Shown one piece after another: positions 19,991 through 29,448 of a stretch of DNA of 37,175 nt. The stretch's first letter is position 1. Every line of letters begins with the position of its first letter. The notes below the pieces were generated by a model. That model did not search any database. It was not told where the DNA came from and saw only the letters and a list, made by a program, of their open reading frames with translations. The stretch covers positions 1 through 37,175 of the forward strand of contig JACRCH010000021.1 in assembly GCA_016219115.1 (NCBI GenBank), read 5' to 3'. A program made the position numbers and the translations under genes. The stretch comes from Deltaproteobacteria bacterium (GTDB lineage Bacteria > Desulfobacterota > GWC2-55-46).

Positions 19991-21970
19991 ATGCCATTTT
20001 TAAGATCATTGAACCCCCTGCAACTTAAGGCGGCCACCCACGGTGACGGGCCGCTATTGGTGCTGGCAGGGGCAGGGAGCGGAAAGACCAAGGTCCTGAC
20101 CTCGAGGATAGCGCACCTCGTGATAAATAAAAAGGTCCAGCCCGGGGGAATTCTCGCCGTCACCTTCACGAACAAGGCGGCAGCCGAGATAAAAGAGAGG
20201 CTTCAAGCCCTTATAGGGAAGAGTACCGGGGAGATGTGCCTCGGGACTTTCCATACCGCCGGCTTGAGGATATTGCAGGAAGAGGCGAAACAGGCCGTAA
20301 AAAAGGGGAAGCTGACAATCTTTGACGACGAGGAGCAGCTCCTGCTGGTCAGGCTCATCATGTCGGAGCTCTCACTGGACGAAAAGGACGTCCCCTCGAA
20401 GATGATACTCTATGAGATAAACCTCGCCAAGAACAACAACACGGGTGTCGAGGAGTACAGGGCCGCCTCCGATGATTCGCTCTCCAGGACTACTGCCGCC
20501 GTCTATTCGGTCTACCAGAAGAAACTCAAGTCGATGAACGCGGTGGACTTTGGAGACCTCATCTCGGAGCCTATCAGGCTCTTACAGTCGAACCCGGCGA
20601 TACTGGACAAGTACGGCTCGCGCTACAGATACATCCTGGTGGACGAGTACCAGGACACCAATATCTCCCAGTACACGCTCACGAGGCTCCTGGCGTCAAG
20701 GCACGGGAACCTTTGCGTCGTCGGAGACCCTGACCAGTCGATATACGGCTGGCGCGGGGCCAGCCTTAAAAACATACTTAACTTCAGGGAGGACTACCCC
20801 GGGGCGGTCGTGATAAAGCTCGAGCAGAATTACCGCTCGACGAAAAACATCCTCTCCGCGGCCAATTCCGTCATCAGGAACAACTCCGAGCGTCTGGACA
20901 AGACGCTGTGGACGGGCAACCACCACGGGGAGGCCGTACATTACGAGGAGTGTCTGAACGAGTATCAGGAGGCCCGTTTCGTCGTGAACAGGACGAGAAA
21001 ACTCATGAGCGAGGACGCTTCGATAAAGTACAGGGACTTTGTCGTTCTCTACAGGACGAACACGCAGTCGAGGACCTTCGAGGAGCTGTTTTTCGAGGAG
21101 GGGATCCCTTACAACATCATCGGGGGATTTAAATTCTTCGACAGGCGTGAGATAAAGGACACTCTCTCGTACCTCAAGGCGATAGTGAACCCGGACGACT
21201 CGCTCAATTTTTTGAGGATCATAAACGTCCCCCCCAGAGGCATCGGCAAGGCAGCGATAGAAAAGGTCCACTCGATAAGCCGTGACTTCGACCTCTCACT
21301 CTACGAGTCTTTCAGGAAGGCCGTAAACGACAGGGCATTCTCACGGGGCGGAGGTGTGGCTGATTTCATGGAGACCTTCGAGGCGATGCGTAGCGAATCT
21401 TCCGAGATGCCCATCCATGAGTTCACCTCGCGACTGCTTATCAGGACCGGGTACCTGGCCTTTTGGGACGCCAAGAAGACCGAGGACGTAGACGAGAGGC
21501 TTAAGAACCTCGACGGCCTCGTGGCATCGATAAAGAATTACGAAGTCAACCACCCCCGATCCACGATCGCCGATTACCTCAACCTTGTGGCCCTAATGAG
21601 CGACGCCGACGGTTTTAACGAGAAGCACAACAAGGTGACCCTCATGACGATACACTCGGCCAAGGGGCTTGAGTTCCCTTACGTATTCCTCACGGGTCTC
21701 GAAGAGGGGCTCTTCCCGCACAAGAGAAGCATTGAGGAGGAGACCGTCGAGGAGGAGAGAAGGCTCTGCTATGTCGGGATGACACGGGCCGGAAGGCAGC
21801 TCTTTTTACTGTCAGCCAAGAACAGGAGCTCAGGCAAGGAGACCAACCTCCAGGTCCGCTCCAGGTTCATCGAGGAGATAGACGCTGAGTACCTCAAGAA
21901 AAACGAGCTTGAACCCAAGGGAACGGCCGAGGAGCACATGGAGAAGATACGGAGGCTTTTGAATTCTTAA
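19991..21970 (+). CDS. UvrD/PcrA/Rep-family ATP-dependent DNA helicase
   Basis: LNPLQLKAATHGDGPLLVLAGAGSGKTKVLTSRIAHL, VDEYQDTNISQY, VVGDPDQSIYGWRGA, LEQNYRSTKNIL, MTIHSAKGLEFPYVFLTGLEEGLFPH, EEERRLCYVGMTRA. Confidence 0.95.
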   Translation: MPFLRSLNPLQLKAATHGDGPLLVLAGAGSGKTKVLTSRIAHLVINKKVQPGGILAVTFTNKAAAEIKERLQALIGKSTGEMCLGTFHTAGLRILQEEAKQAVKKGKLTIFDDEEQLLLVRLIMSELSLDEKDVPSKMILYEINLAKNNNTGVEEYRAASDDSLSRTTAAVYSVYQKKLKSMNAVDFGDLISEPIRLLQSNPAILDKYGSRYRYILVDEYQDTNISQYTLTRLLASRHGNLCVVGDPDQSIYGWRGASLKNILNFREDYPGAVVIKLEQNYRSTKNILSAANSVIRNNSERLDKTLWTGNHHGEAVHYEECLNEYQEARFVVNRTRKLMSEDASIKYRDFVVLYRTNTQSRTFEELFFEEGIPYNIIGGFKFFDRREIKDTLSYLKAIVNPDDSLNFLRIINVPPRGIGKAAIEKVHSISRDFDLSLYESFRKAVNDRAFSRGGGVADFMETFEAMRSESSEMPIHEFTSRLLIRTGYLAFWDAKKTEDVDERLKNLDGLVASIKNYEVNHPRSTIADYLNLVALMSDADGFNEKHNKVTLMTIHSAKGLEFPYVFLTGLEEGLFPHKRSIEEETVEEERRLCYVGMTRAGRQLFLLSAKNRSSGKETNLQVRSRFIEEIDAEYLKKNELEPKGTAEEHMEKIRRLLNS

Positions 21971-22105
21971 ACGGCTTGAGAGGCCAGGAGTTGCCTTTTT
22001 ATCGAGACCCGCGGCTTATATACAGCCTGAACAAAAAATCCGGGGACAGTTGGTCTTTAAAACCGCCGATGGTTCATCATACCGTTGTCTATCCATCGAT
22101 GGCGT

Positions 22106-22123
22106 CAGTAACTAATGTTACTG
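22106..22123. promoter_or_regulatory. Perfect inverted repeat upstream of secreted paralog 1 (possible operator)
   Basis: CAGTAAC TAAT GTTACTG, 62 nt before the TTG start at 22185. Confidence 0.35.
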
Positions 22124-22184
22124 TCAAACGGGGACTGTACTGATAATCTCTGTTTCAAGAAAGACGGAAAGGGGGTAGCCGCCT

Positions 22185-22802
22185 TTGAAAAAAATGATAT
22201 TTTTTCTCTTTTTTCTCGGCGCCCTGACTTTTACGGCGCTGCCGCCCGGAGACTCGGACGCCTCTGGCAGCGGGACTTTGCCGACCGTTATCATAACAAG
22301 ACCGCCTGCCGCGGTCGTTATACCGGAGACGCGCTACGTATACTTTCTTCCGGACTTCGAGGAGAATATCTTTTTTTACCATGGCTCCTGGTACCGCGTC
22401 TATCTGGACGAGTGGTACAAGTCGAAGGGATACAACGGCCCATGGGCGCGCGTTCAGAAGGTCCCCGAGGCCGTCATGAAACTTCCGGCTGACTTCAGAA
22501 CGGTCCCTCCGGTACAGGAGAGGATATCGTACAGAGCCCTTAAGAAAAACTGGAGAGTCTGGGAAGAGAATAAGTACTGGGACAAAAAATCTCAAAAGGC
22601 CAGGAATAAAGAGCGGGAGAAGGCCCGCGGAAAGACCGGGGAAGAAACCAAAGAGCCGCCTGAAGCCGTTTTAAAAGAGAGACCGAAAGAAACACCTCCG
22701 CAGGGTGTTATAATGGAGACTCCGATGCACCCCGTTGAGGATGGCGCTCCGGAAGTAAAGAGCGCCGCACCGGATCTTTCTCAAGAGGCTCCGAAGCAGT
22801 AA
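22185..22802 (+). CDS. Secreted/periplasmic protein of unknown function, paralog 1 (TTG start)
   Basis: Signal-peptide-like KKMIFFLFFLGALTFTALPPGDSDA; core YVYFLPDFEENIFFYHGSWYRVYLDEWYKSKGYNGPWARVQKVPEAVMKLPADFR; charged, Pro/Glu-rich tail. Confidence 0.8.
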   Translation: MKKMIFFLFFLGALTFTALPPGDSDASGSGTLPTVIITRPPAAVVIPETRYVYFLPDFEENIFFYHGSWYRVYLDEWYKSKGYNGPWARVQKVPEAVMKLPADFRTVPPVQERISYRALKKNWRVWEENKYWDKKSQKARNKEREKARGKTGEETKEPPEAVLKERPKETPPQGVIMETPMHPVEDGAPEVKSAAPDLSQEAPKQ

Positions 22803-22959
22803 GCGCCTTGACTCGAAAAAAAACTTTATTGCTGTCAACTTGTTGTTTTTAAAGGCTTTTCACTTAAGTGCCATTTGCTACATACAAATAAATTCAAGTC
22901 TGGTATTCTGGCAGCCGATATGAGGCAGTCGTTGTTTTTAAAAGAAGGAGGCCGGAGTT

Positions 22960-23454
22960 ATGAAAAGAAAGTTTTTAGCGTTACTCATCGGTGCTTTCGC
23001 TGCCTCAATCGGGTATCCCGGAGCCGTCCATGCGTGGGTCGACTTCAACGGAATGAACCCCCATGTTTCCGACGGCGTTTACACGGTTCAGCCCGACGCT
23101 GTACCTGTGCCCGGCACCAATGTGTACATAGCCCCTGATTATGACGACGATATAATATTCTACCACGACTACTGGTACAGGGTGAACGAAGGCAGCTGGG
23201 ATGTGGCCAGGGATTACAACGGCCCCTGGGCTTATGCCCCTGTCGAGAGGGTCCCGGTGGAGCTTTTGAAGCTCCCGGCGGATTACCGGCGTATCGCGTC
23301 CTCACACGTAAGGATCCCGTACTCCCAGCTTAAAAGCAATTGGAAGGCGTGGGAAGAGGAGAAGCGCTGGGATAGGCATGCCGTAACAGAGATGCACAGG
23401 TACTACAGGGACTCCGCTTACGGCGTCGGCACTGAAGTCCGTAACGGGCATTAG
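22960..23454 (+). CDS. Secreted/periplasmic protein of unknown function, paralog 2
   Basis: Signal peptide KRKFLALLIGAFAASIGYPGAVHAW; core VYIAPDYDDDIIFYHDYWYRVNEGSWDVARDYNGPWAYAPVERVPVELLKLPADYRRI, aligning to the upstream ORF. Confidence 0.82.
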   Translation: MKRKFLALLIGAFAASIGYPGAVHAWVDFNGMNPHVSDGVYTVQPDAVPVPGTNVYIAPDYDDDIIFYHDYWYRVNEGSWDVARDYNGPWAYAPVERVPVELLKLPADYRRIASSHVRIPYSQLKSNWKAWEEEKRWDRHAVTEMHRYYRDSAYGVGTEVRNGH

Positions 23455-23517
23455 GATGTCTCCCGCGTTAGCGCGGGTCCGAGGTGAGGCATGAAGGATA
23501 TTCCGGGTCTTGTTTTT

Positions 23518-23744
23518 TTAATCACAAAATTCCCTGTAGCTTGCCCTTGTAAAACCCTCCCCCTCGATGGGGGAGGGTAGGGGTGAAAAAAATGTTTACA
23601 CCCTCCCCGCTTCCCGTTGCATCGGAAGAGCGCAACTGGAGCCCAGCCCTCCCGTCAAGGGAGGGGGTACTGGCGTACGGCGGATCGAGAACAACCTCTT
23701 TTTGTTCGTTTGATACCCCGGAGCTTGCCGCGGGGTGGTTCATC
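23518..23744 (-). repeat. Element B long form, copy 2 (inverted)
   Basis: aatcacaaaattccctgtagcttg...tttttgttcgtttgataccccggagcttgccgcggggtggttcatc; reverse orientation of 19656-19900. Confidence 0.93.
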
Positions 23745-23765
23745 AGTCTGAAAAACTTCGGGGCT

Positions 23766-26069
23766 TCAGACCTTGCCGGGTTCTTTAAGCCATTCGTCGA
23801 GAATCATTACCGCTCCCCGTTTATCGAGGGGTTCGTTATTATTGCCACATTTGGGGTCCTGTGTGCAAGATGGGCATGCGACTTCGCACGCGCACTCCTT
23901 CATAAGCCTTGCGGTGTCGCCGAACCAGTCGGCGACGCACTCGAAACCCCTCCGCGTTAAACCAACCCCCCCTTCGTGGCCGTCGTAGATGAAGATGGCC
24001 GCGCTCTGCATCTGCGGGTTGTACTCGTAGCTCACCCCTCCGAGGTCCATCCTGTCGCACAGGGCGAAGAGCGGCAGAGCCGCTATCGCGGCGTGTTCCA
24101 CCGCGTGCAGCGACCCGCCGACGCTGTAGCCCTTTTTCTTTATCGTTCCCAGTATCCCCGGATCGACCTTCATCCATATCCCGACCGTGGTAAAGACCGA
24201 GGGCGGAAGTTCCAGCGGGAACTCTCCGAGGGTGCGGTCGTTGTGGATCTGCTTTTTCCTGTAGCCTGTCACCCGCTCCGTTATCCTCAGAGTCCCGAGG
24301 TTCACCGTAGTCCCGTTCAGACCCGTCGAGCCGGCTACCGTCATTATCTCGGACTCCTCGTTTGAGATGGGTCTGGTGTAGTAGTAGACGTCGTTTGCCC
24401 CCCTGCACCAGACCTTCCTTTCGGCCATGTCGAGCTTTACGACCCTGTACTGCACCCCCTTATGAAGATATATGGCGCCGGGGTGTAGGTCGAAGAGCAC
24501 CCGGGCGGAGCTGGATTCCCCGAGAGGTTTCCCGTCCTCTTTTACTATCGCGTAGGTCTCTCCGGCCTCCCGTATCGAGACCTCCATCTGCGGCAGTCTC
24601 TTTCTCGGATACCAGATGTCGCCCTTGAGCCAGTGCCTGACCTTGCCTTCCCGTTCAAGCTCTTCGAGTATCGGGGTGAACCTGGGTATGTCGTAGACGG
24701 CGTCGTCATGCCTCAAGTTGGCCTCCGACGCCGCGCAGAGAAGATGCGACTTCAATATGGAGCGGTTCTCGCTGTCCAGGACCGCCGCCTCGGCGTTACG
24801 CCTGAAAAAATCGGAGGGGTGGCGCATGAAGTACTGGTCCAGGGCGTCGGTCATCGCCACCATGACGATGAGGGAGTCGCGCCCGCTCCTGCCGACCCTG
24901 CCGCTTCTCTGCCAGGTGGAGCTTATGGTGCCGGGGTATCCGACGAGTATGCAGACATCGAGGCCGCCGATATCGACCCCGAGCTCCAGCGCGCTTGTCG
25001 AGATGACGCCCGAGAGCTCTCCGCTGAAGAGCTTGCTTTCTATCTCGCGCCTCTCCTCCGGCAGAAACCCGGCCCTGTAGGAGCTGATGCTGGAGCCTAT
25101 GTCAGGGGCGCCGTCCTTTACCCAGGAGTGCATGAGCTCGGTGATCTTTCTTGCCTTGGTGAAGGCTATGGTCTTCAAGCCCGCCCTGACCGAAGAGACG
25201 AAGAGTTTTGTGGCGATAGTATAAGGGCTTACCTCGGGCATAGGGTTGATGAAGAGGAAGTTTCTTTTGCCCTGCGGGGCAAAGCTTTTTTCGATGACCT
25301 CGAACCTGAGCCCCGTAAGCATCCGAGTCAATTCAGCCGGGTTGGCGATGGTGGCGGAGCAGGCGATAAAGACCGGGTCGCTGCCGTAGAGGTTGGCGAT
25401 CCTGCGGAGCCTCCTTAAGACATGGGCCACATGAGAGCCGAAGACGCCCCTGTAGGTGTGGACCTCGTCTACTATCACGTATTTGAGGTTCCCAAGAAAC
25501 CTCTCCCACTTCTGGTGGAAGGGGTTTATCGCCAGATGGAGCATGTCCGGGTTGGTCATCACGACAGCCGGAGGGGTCTCCCTGATCTTTTTTCTCCTGT
25601 AGGCCGTCGTGTCGCCGTCGTATATCTCGCAGAGCGACGGGACGAAGGACTTTCTGCCCTTTGTTTTGACCGAGGCGCCCCTCTCCAACGGCAGCCCCGC
25701 GGTCAGTTCCCTGAAGGCCTTGAGCTGGTCCTGCTCAAGGCCTTTCAGGGGGAAGAGGTAAAGGGCGTGAGTATCGGGGTCCTTCATGAGCGACTCCACC
25801 ACGGGGATATTGTATATGAGGCTTTTGCCGCTCGCCGTGGGGGTCATTATGACGGTATTGCGGCCTTCCCGTATCAGGTCTATTGCTCCGGCCTGATGCT
25901 CGTAGAGGGTCTTTATGCCGAGAGAGCCAAGTCCGTCCCTGACCTCTTTTGAGAGGGGTATTCGGGGCTCAGAGCAGATAGCTTGCTTCGGCGGGATCTC
26001 CTCGTGGTGAACGACTTCCCGAAGGTCTTTACGGTCCTTGATATCCGCTATGAGGTCGTCTATCAGCAT
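23766..26069 (-). CDS. DEVH-box helicase with C-terminal Cys cluster, MrfA(YprA)/Hrq1-like
   Basis: IMTPTASGKSLIYNIPV, VIVDEVHTYRGVFGSHVAHVLRRLRRI, ISTSALELGVDIGGLDVCILVGYPGTISSTWQRSGRVGR, C-terminal CACEVACPSCTQDPKCGNNNEPLDK. Confidence 0.88.
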   Translation of the reverse strand: MLIDDLIADIKDRKDLREVVHHEEIPPKQAICSEPRIPLSKEVRDGLGSLGIKTLYEHQAGAIDLIREGRNTVIMTPTASGKSLIYNIPVVESLMKDPDTHALYLFPLKGLEQDQLKAFRELTAGLPLERGASVKTKGRKSFVPSLCEIYDGDTTAYRRKKIRETPPAVVMTNPDMLHLAINPFHQKWERFLGNLKYVIVDEVHTYRGVFGSHVAHVLRRLRRIANLYGSDPVFIACSATIANPAELTRMLTGLRFEVIEKSFAPQGKRNFLFINPMPEVSPYTIATKLFVSSVRAGLKTIAFTKARKITELMHSWVKDGAPDIGSSISSYRAGFLPEERREIESKLFSGELSGVISTSALELGVDIGGLDVCILVGYPGTISSTWQRSGRVGRSGRDSLIVMVAMTDALDQYFMRHPSDFFRRNAEAAVLDSENRSILKSHLLCAASEANLRHDDAVYDIPRFTPILEELEREGKVRHWLKGDIWYPRKRLPQMEVSIREAGETYAIVKEDGKPLGESSSARVLFDLHPGAIYLHKGVQYRVVKLDMAERKVWCRGANDVYYYTRPISNEESEIMTVAGSTGLNGTTVNLGTLRITERVTGYRKKQIHNDRTLGEFPLELPPSVFTTVGIWMKVDPGILGTIKKKGYSVGGSLHAVEHAAIAALPLFALCDRMDLGGVSYEYNPQMQSAAIFIYDGHEGGVGLTRRGFECVADWFGDTARLMKECACEVACPSCTQDPKCGNNNEPLDKRGAVMILDEWLKEPGKV

Positions 26070-26124
26070 ATCAGAGATGATAACACCTTGGGCTTCGATT
26101 TTCCATGCGGCAGGAAGGGACGGG

Positions 26125-27597
26125 TCATTTAAAAGGGGGCAGGAGTACGGGCCTTATGTCGTCCTTTGTGAGGCGGTGTTCAAGGGCCTTTACGACCCTC
26201 TCCGGGCTGAAGCCCAGGCCCTTTACGGCAATGAACAGCTCAAGGTATACGATACCGTCCTTTTCAACAATGTTGTAGGCCGCCATGCACCAGCCGATAT
26301 AAAACCGCAGGGCCATCGTGACAAGCGCCAGCAGCCCCCCGGCCCACAGGACGCCCGCGCCGGGGTCGTACCTGTAGTTAAGGACGGAGCCTGTCTCGAA
26401 GCCGGCCAGAGTGATCCGGCGGCCGTTTATATCGATCGATTCTCCGATCCTGACCTTGCCGAGGTATTCCTCCCTGTCTTTGACCTTCCTCTTCACGGTC
26501 GTAAAGGCCTCGAGCTCCGCCATGCTACCGTCGAGCCTGAGGACCTTGCCGGCCTTGACATCTCCGAATACGACGGGGTCAAGGAGGCCGGGCACGAACA
26601 GAGCGTCCCCGGCCTTTGCCTCGAGGAGTATCGGGTTGCCGTCCACGCTGACCTTTACGGTATCCTCCCATCCCGCGAGATGGAACGCGTACCCGCCGTA
26701 TTTAAGCGGCGAGTTGACTTCGGCCGTCTTCTCGTAGAGCGTCTCCTTTCCCTTAACGACTTTTATCCGCGCCTTCCAGCCCTTGACGAAGAGGGAATCC
26801 TCATGGAGTTCATATGCCGGGGAACCCCAGCCGAGCCCTATGGCAAGCCTCGCGGCCCTGTCGTCCGGATAATTCAAGTCAGGGGACTGGATATATTCGG
26901 TCCCGAAGTCCTCAAGCAAAAGGTGAAAGTCCGTCGGGTCGTCTTTCTTCTTCCAGAGGCTTTTAAGCCTGCCGGTATCATCCGGCACGACGGTATGCAG
27001 TCTTTTAGGCGACAGGGTTACGGTGCCCTCGTAGGCGAAGAGGTAAGTCAGCGCGAACCCCAGGAAGCAGACTATGATCCCGGCGTGATATAACCATGTG
27101 AGGGGCCTGTAGGGAAGGCCCTTCTCCACTACGGTCCACAGGCTGTCGCTCAAAACGGGTTTGAACTTAAGCTCCTTTACGAAGGCCTCCCTGACCTTCA
27201 CGAACGCCTCTTTAATATCCTGCGTCAGGGCTATCGAGTGAAGCGGCTCGAACTCCCTGGGGTAGTCGTCCTTTATGAAGATCGCCGGGTACCTATCGTA
27301 AGTGCATATGACGAGGTTAAGAAAAAGCAGAAAAGCGAGGAAAAGAAAGACCGGGGAGGAGAAAAAATCGAGCAGGTCAAAGAGGCTGACCAGAAAGACG
27401 AGCCTGCCTCCCTCCTTGACATACTCGGAGAGGTCCGCGCCCTGGGGAAAGACCGTCCCTATCAGATAGCAGACGGCCATGAGACCGAGGATGCAGACGG
27501 AGGTCTTCGTCGAGGCGAACAGCCGGTACGCCCGGGTAAACACATCCGTCAGCCTTGCGGCGAGGCCCTTATCGATTTTTTCATCGGAATATTCCAT
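26125..27597 (-). CDS. resB: Cytochrome c biogenesis protein ResB (Ccs1)
   Basis: Transmembrane-rich N-terminus (FASTKTSVCILGLMAVCYLIGTVFPQG), large soluble domain, late TM segment; directly upstream of a CcsA-type gene on the same strand. Confidence 0.88.
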   Translation of the reverse strand: MEYSDEKIDKGLAARLTDVFTRAYRLFASTKTSVCILGLMAVCYLIGTVFPQGADLSEYVKEGGRLVFLVSLFDLLDFFSSPVFLFLAFLLFLNLVICTYDRYPAIFIKDDYPREFEPLHSIALTQDIKEAFVKVREAFVKELKFKPVLSDSLWTVVEKGLPYRPLTWLYHAGIIVCFLGFALTYLFAYEGTVTLSPKRLHTVVPDDTGRLKSLWKKKDDPTDFHLLLEDFGTEYIQSPDLNYPDDRAARLAIGLGWGSPAYELHEDSLFVKGWKARIKVVKGKETLYEKTAEVNSPLKYGGYAFHLAGWEDTVKVSVDGNPILLEAKAGDALFVPGLLDPVVFGDVKAGKVLRLDGSMAELEAFTTVKRKVKDREEYLGKVRIGESIDINGRRITLAGFETGSVLNYRYDPGAGVLWAGGLLALVTMALRFYIGWCMAAYNIVEKDGIVYLELFIAVKGLGFSPERVVKALEHRLTKDDIRPVLLPPFK

Positions 27598-27640
27598 AAA
27601 GTTTATACGGCGTAGATGTAGATATGGAGCATCGGGATGC

Positions 27641-28495
27641 CTACAGGCTCGCCAGCCAGTTTACCCCCGGAAAAGCCATCATCACGCATATAAAGCCGAT
27701 GATGTTAAATACCGAGGCCGGCCACCCCTTTAACGCCGGGATGGTCTTTGAATGGAGATAGATCGTAAAGACGGTCCAGGTGATCAAAGACCATGTCTCT
27801 TTCGGGTCCCAGCTCCAGTATCTGCCCCAGGTGTTGTTTGCCCAAGCGGCCCCGGAGAATATCGCGAACGTAAGGAGCGGATAGCCGAAAAGGACAAGCC
27901 TGAAGGCCGACCGGTGGAAATCCCTGATATTTTCGGTGTTGACGCCATACCCCGTCGCGCCGCCCTTTTTAACGAATGGGCTTAGGATAAGGTATGCAGC
28001 CTCGATGGACGCGCTTACCGCGAATACCGCGTACGAGAAGAAGGCGAGTATCACATGCCACTCGAACCAGTAACTCTGAAGAGCAGGGGAGAGCGGCTCT
28101 ATCGCCGGGGAACCGGCAAAAAGGGCGTAAAGGCACGCCCCCATGGAGAGCGCCGAGACGAAAACGCCGGGAAAGTAGATGTTCTTCCACCTTCTCGACT
28201 CGTAGAGATAGGTGACAGAGGCACATAAGGCGAACCACGAGAGGCTTTCGTAAAGCGTCTGGAAAGGGGCCCTGCCTGCCTCGAAGGCCCTCAAGACTAT
28301 AAGCCCTGCCTGGGCTATCACCCCGACAAGCATGGCTGTGGCAGCGGCCTTGCCAAAGACATTTGCGCGTGTAATTATGTGAAAAATATAAAGAATTAGT
28401 GCCAGGCCGTAGATCAGGGAGGCTAACCAGAAAAGACGTAGCTCTATAGCCAGGAGGTAGGAGTCCCTGGACAGGATCATCTCATAGTTCAACAT
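27641..28495 (-). CDS. ccsA: Cytochrome c biogenesis protein CcsA/CcsB-type heme handling protein
   Basis: Multi-TM with Trp-rich heme motif WANNTWGRYWSWDPKETWSLITW. Confidence 0.92.
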   Translation of the reverse strand: MLNYEMILSRDSYLLAIELRLFWLASLIYGLALILYIFHIITRANVFGKAAATAMLVGVIAQAGLIVLRAFEAGRAPFQTLYESLSWFALCASVTYLYESRRWKNIYFPGVFVSALSMGACLYALFAGSPAIEPLSPALQSYWFEWHVILAFFSYAVFAVSASIEAAYLILSPFVKKGGATGYGVNTENIRDFHRSAFRLVLFGYPLLTFAIFSGAAWANNTWGRYWSWDPKETWSLITWTVFTIYLHSKTIPALKGWPASVFNIIGFICVMMAFPGVNWLASL

Positions 28496-28691
28496 TGTCT
28501 GAAATTTAACACACTCCTATTTAGTTTGACAAGCGGCTTCTTTAGGGTTAAGATTTATCATCAGATACGCCCTTAAATACGGTCTTTTCATCTCTTTAGG
28601 GCTTAAATCGAGGCATTTTCATGCTTCTACTTTTTCAGCCCCGGGTTTTCAAGCCCTTTGAGGGTTCATTTACGAAAGGAAACCATATAAA

Positions 28692-29000
28692 ATGCAAAAA
28701 CTCAGATGTCACAGTTGCGGAAAAGAGCTCCCCAAAGGGAGTTTGAAGTATATTGTAGAGATAAGAACCTTTGCCGATTTCGACGGATACCTCGAGGAGT
28801 ACGAGGGTGATGTCGAGGAGGGGATAAACGAGCTTCTTGACGCCATGGAGACCGTAGACCCCAAGACCCTCGAAGAGGATGTCTCAAAGGAGCTTATCTA
28901 CATACTCTGCAAGGGCTGCATGGACAAGTTCACTAGCGACCCTTTCCAGACAGGCAAGGTGATTTTCGAGGGAGAGGATGTAAAAGGCACCATACATTAA
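28692..29000 (+). CDS. Small acidic protein with two CxxC motifs (probable zinc-binding)
   Basis: 102 aa: CHSCGKELPKGSLKYIVEIRTFADFDGYLEEYEGDVEEGINELLDAM...YILCKGCMDKFTSDPFQ; followed by a terminator-like hairpin. Confidence 0.75.
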   Translation: MQKLRCHSCGKELPKGSLKYIVEIRTFADFDGYLEEYEGDVEEGINELLDAMETVDPKTLEEDVSKELIYILCKGCMDKFTSDPFQTGKVIFEGEDVKGTIH

Positions 29001-29062
29001 CAGGCTGTCGAAGTCGCGCGGTTTATAAGCGGCCGGGCGGGTCTGTTCCGGTCAAATCGCGG

Positions 29063-29087
29063 TAAAAAGCCCTTAAGGGCTTTTTTA
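29063..29087. terminator. Rho-independent (possibly bidirectional) terminator
   Basis: TAAAAAGCCCTTAAGGGCTTTTTTA downstream of the 28692-29000 CDS. Confidence 0.8.
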
Positions 29088-29195
29088 CTATCCAGCCGTT
29101 TGCCGGCGCTCGGGTCTCCGTCGTTGAAAATGCATCGCGAAAGCGTTCCCTGCGGCTTGGCTAGAGGGAGTCTTCAATAAAAGACGCGAATAGTC

Positions 29196-29411
29196 AGATG
29201 AACCCCCCGGAGCAACCTCCGGTATCAAACGAACAAAAAGAGGTTGTTCTCGATCCGCCGTACGCCAGTACCCCCTCCCTTGATTGCGAGGGCTGCGCTC
29301 CCGTTGCGCTCTTCCGATGCAACGGGAAGCGGTGGGGGTGAAAACATTTTTTCACCCCTACCCTCCCCCATCGAGGGGGAGGATCAAGCTACAGGGAATT
29401 TTGTGATTAAA
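29196..29411 (+). repeat. Element B long form, copy 3
   Basis: agatgaaccccccggagcaacctccggtatcaaacgaacaaaaagaggttgttctcgatccgccgtacgccagtaccccctcccttg... to aagctacagggaattttgtgattaaa. Confidence 0.93.
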
Positions 29412-29448
29412 TCCGAGACGGAACTCTCAACGAACTCCTGACCAAACT

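Noticed and set aside
23583-23960. Plus-strand 125-aa ORF
   Set aside because: Starts in the inverted long-form repeat and runs antisense into the helicase 3' end.
24633-25418. Plus-strand ORFs (24633-25418, 25422-25952, 26038-27093) opposite the helicase and ResB
   Set aside because: Antisense shadows of coding sequence with clear minus-strand motifs.
19656-29411. CRISPR array suspected from recurring repeats
   Set aside because: Copies are kilobases apart, in both orientations and with no regular spacers; no cas genes. They are dispersed elements.
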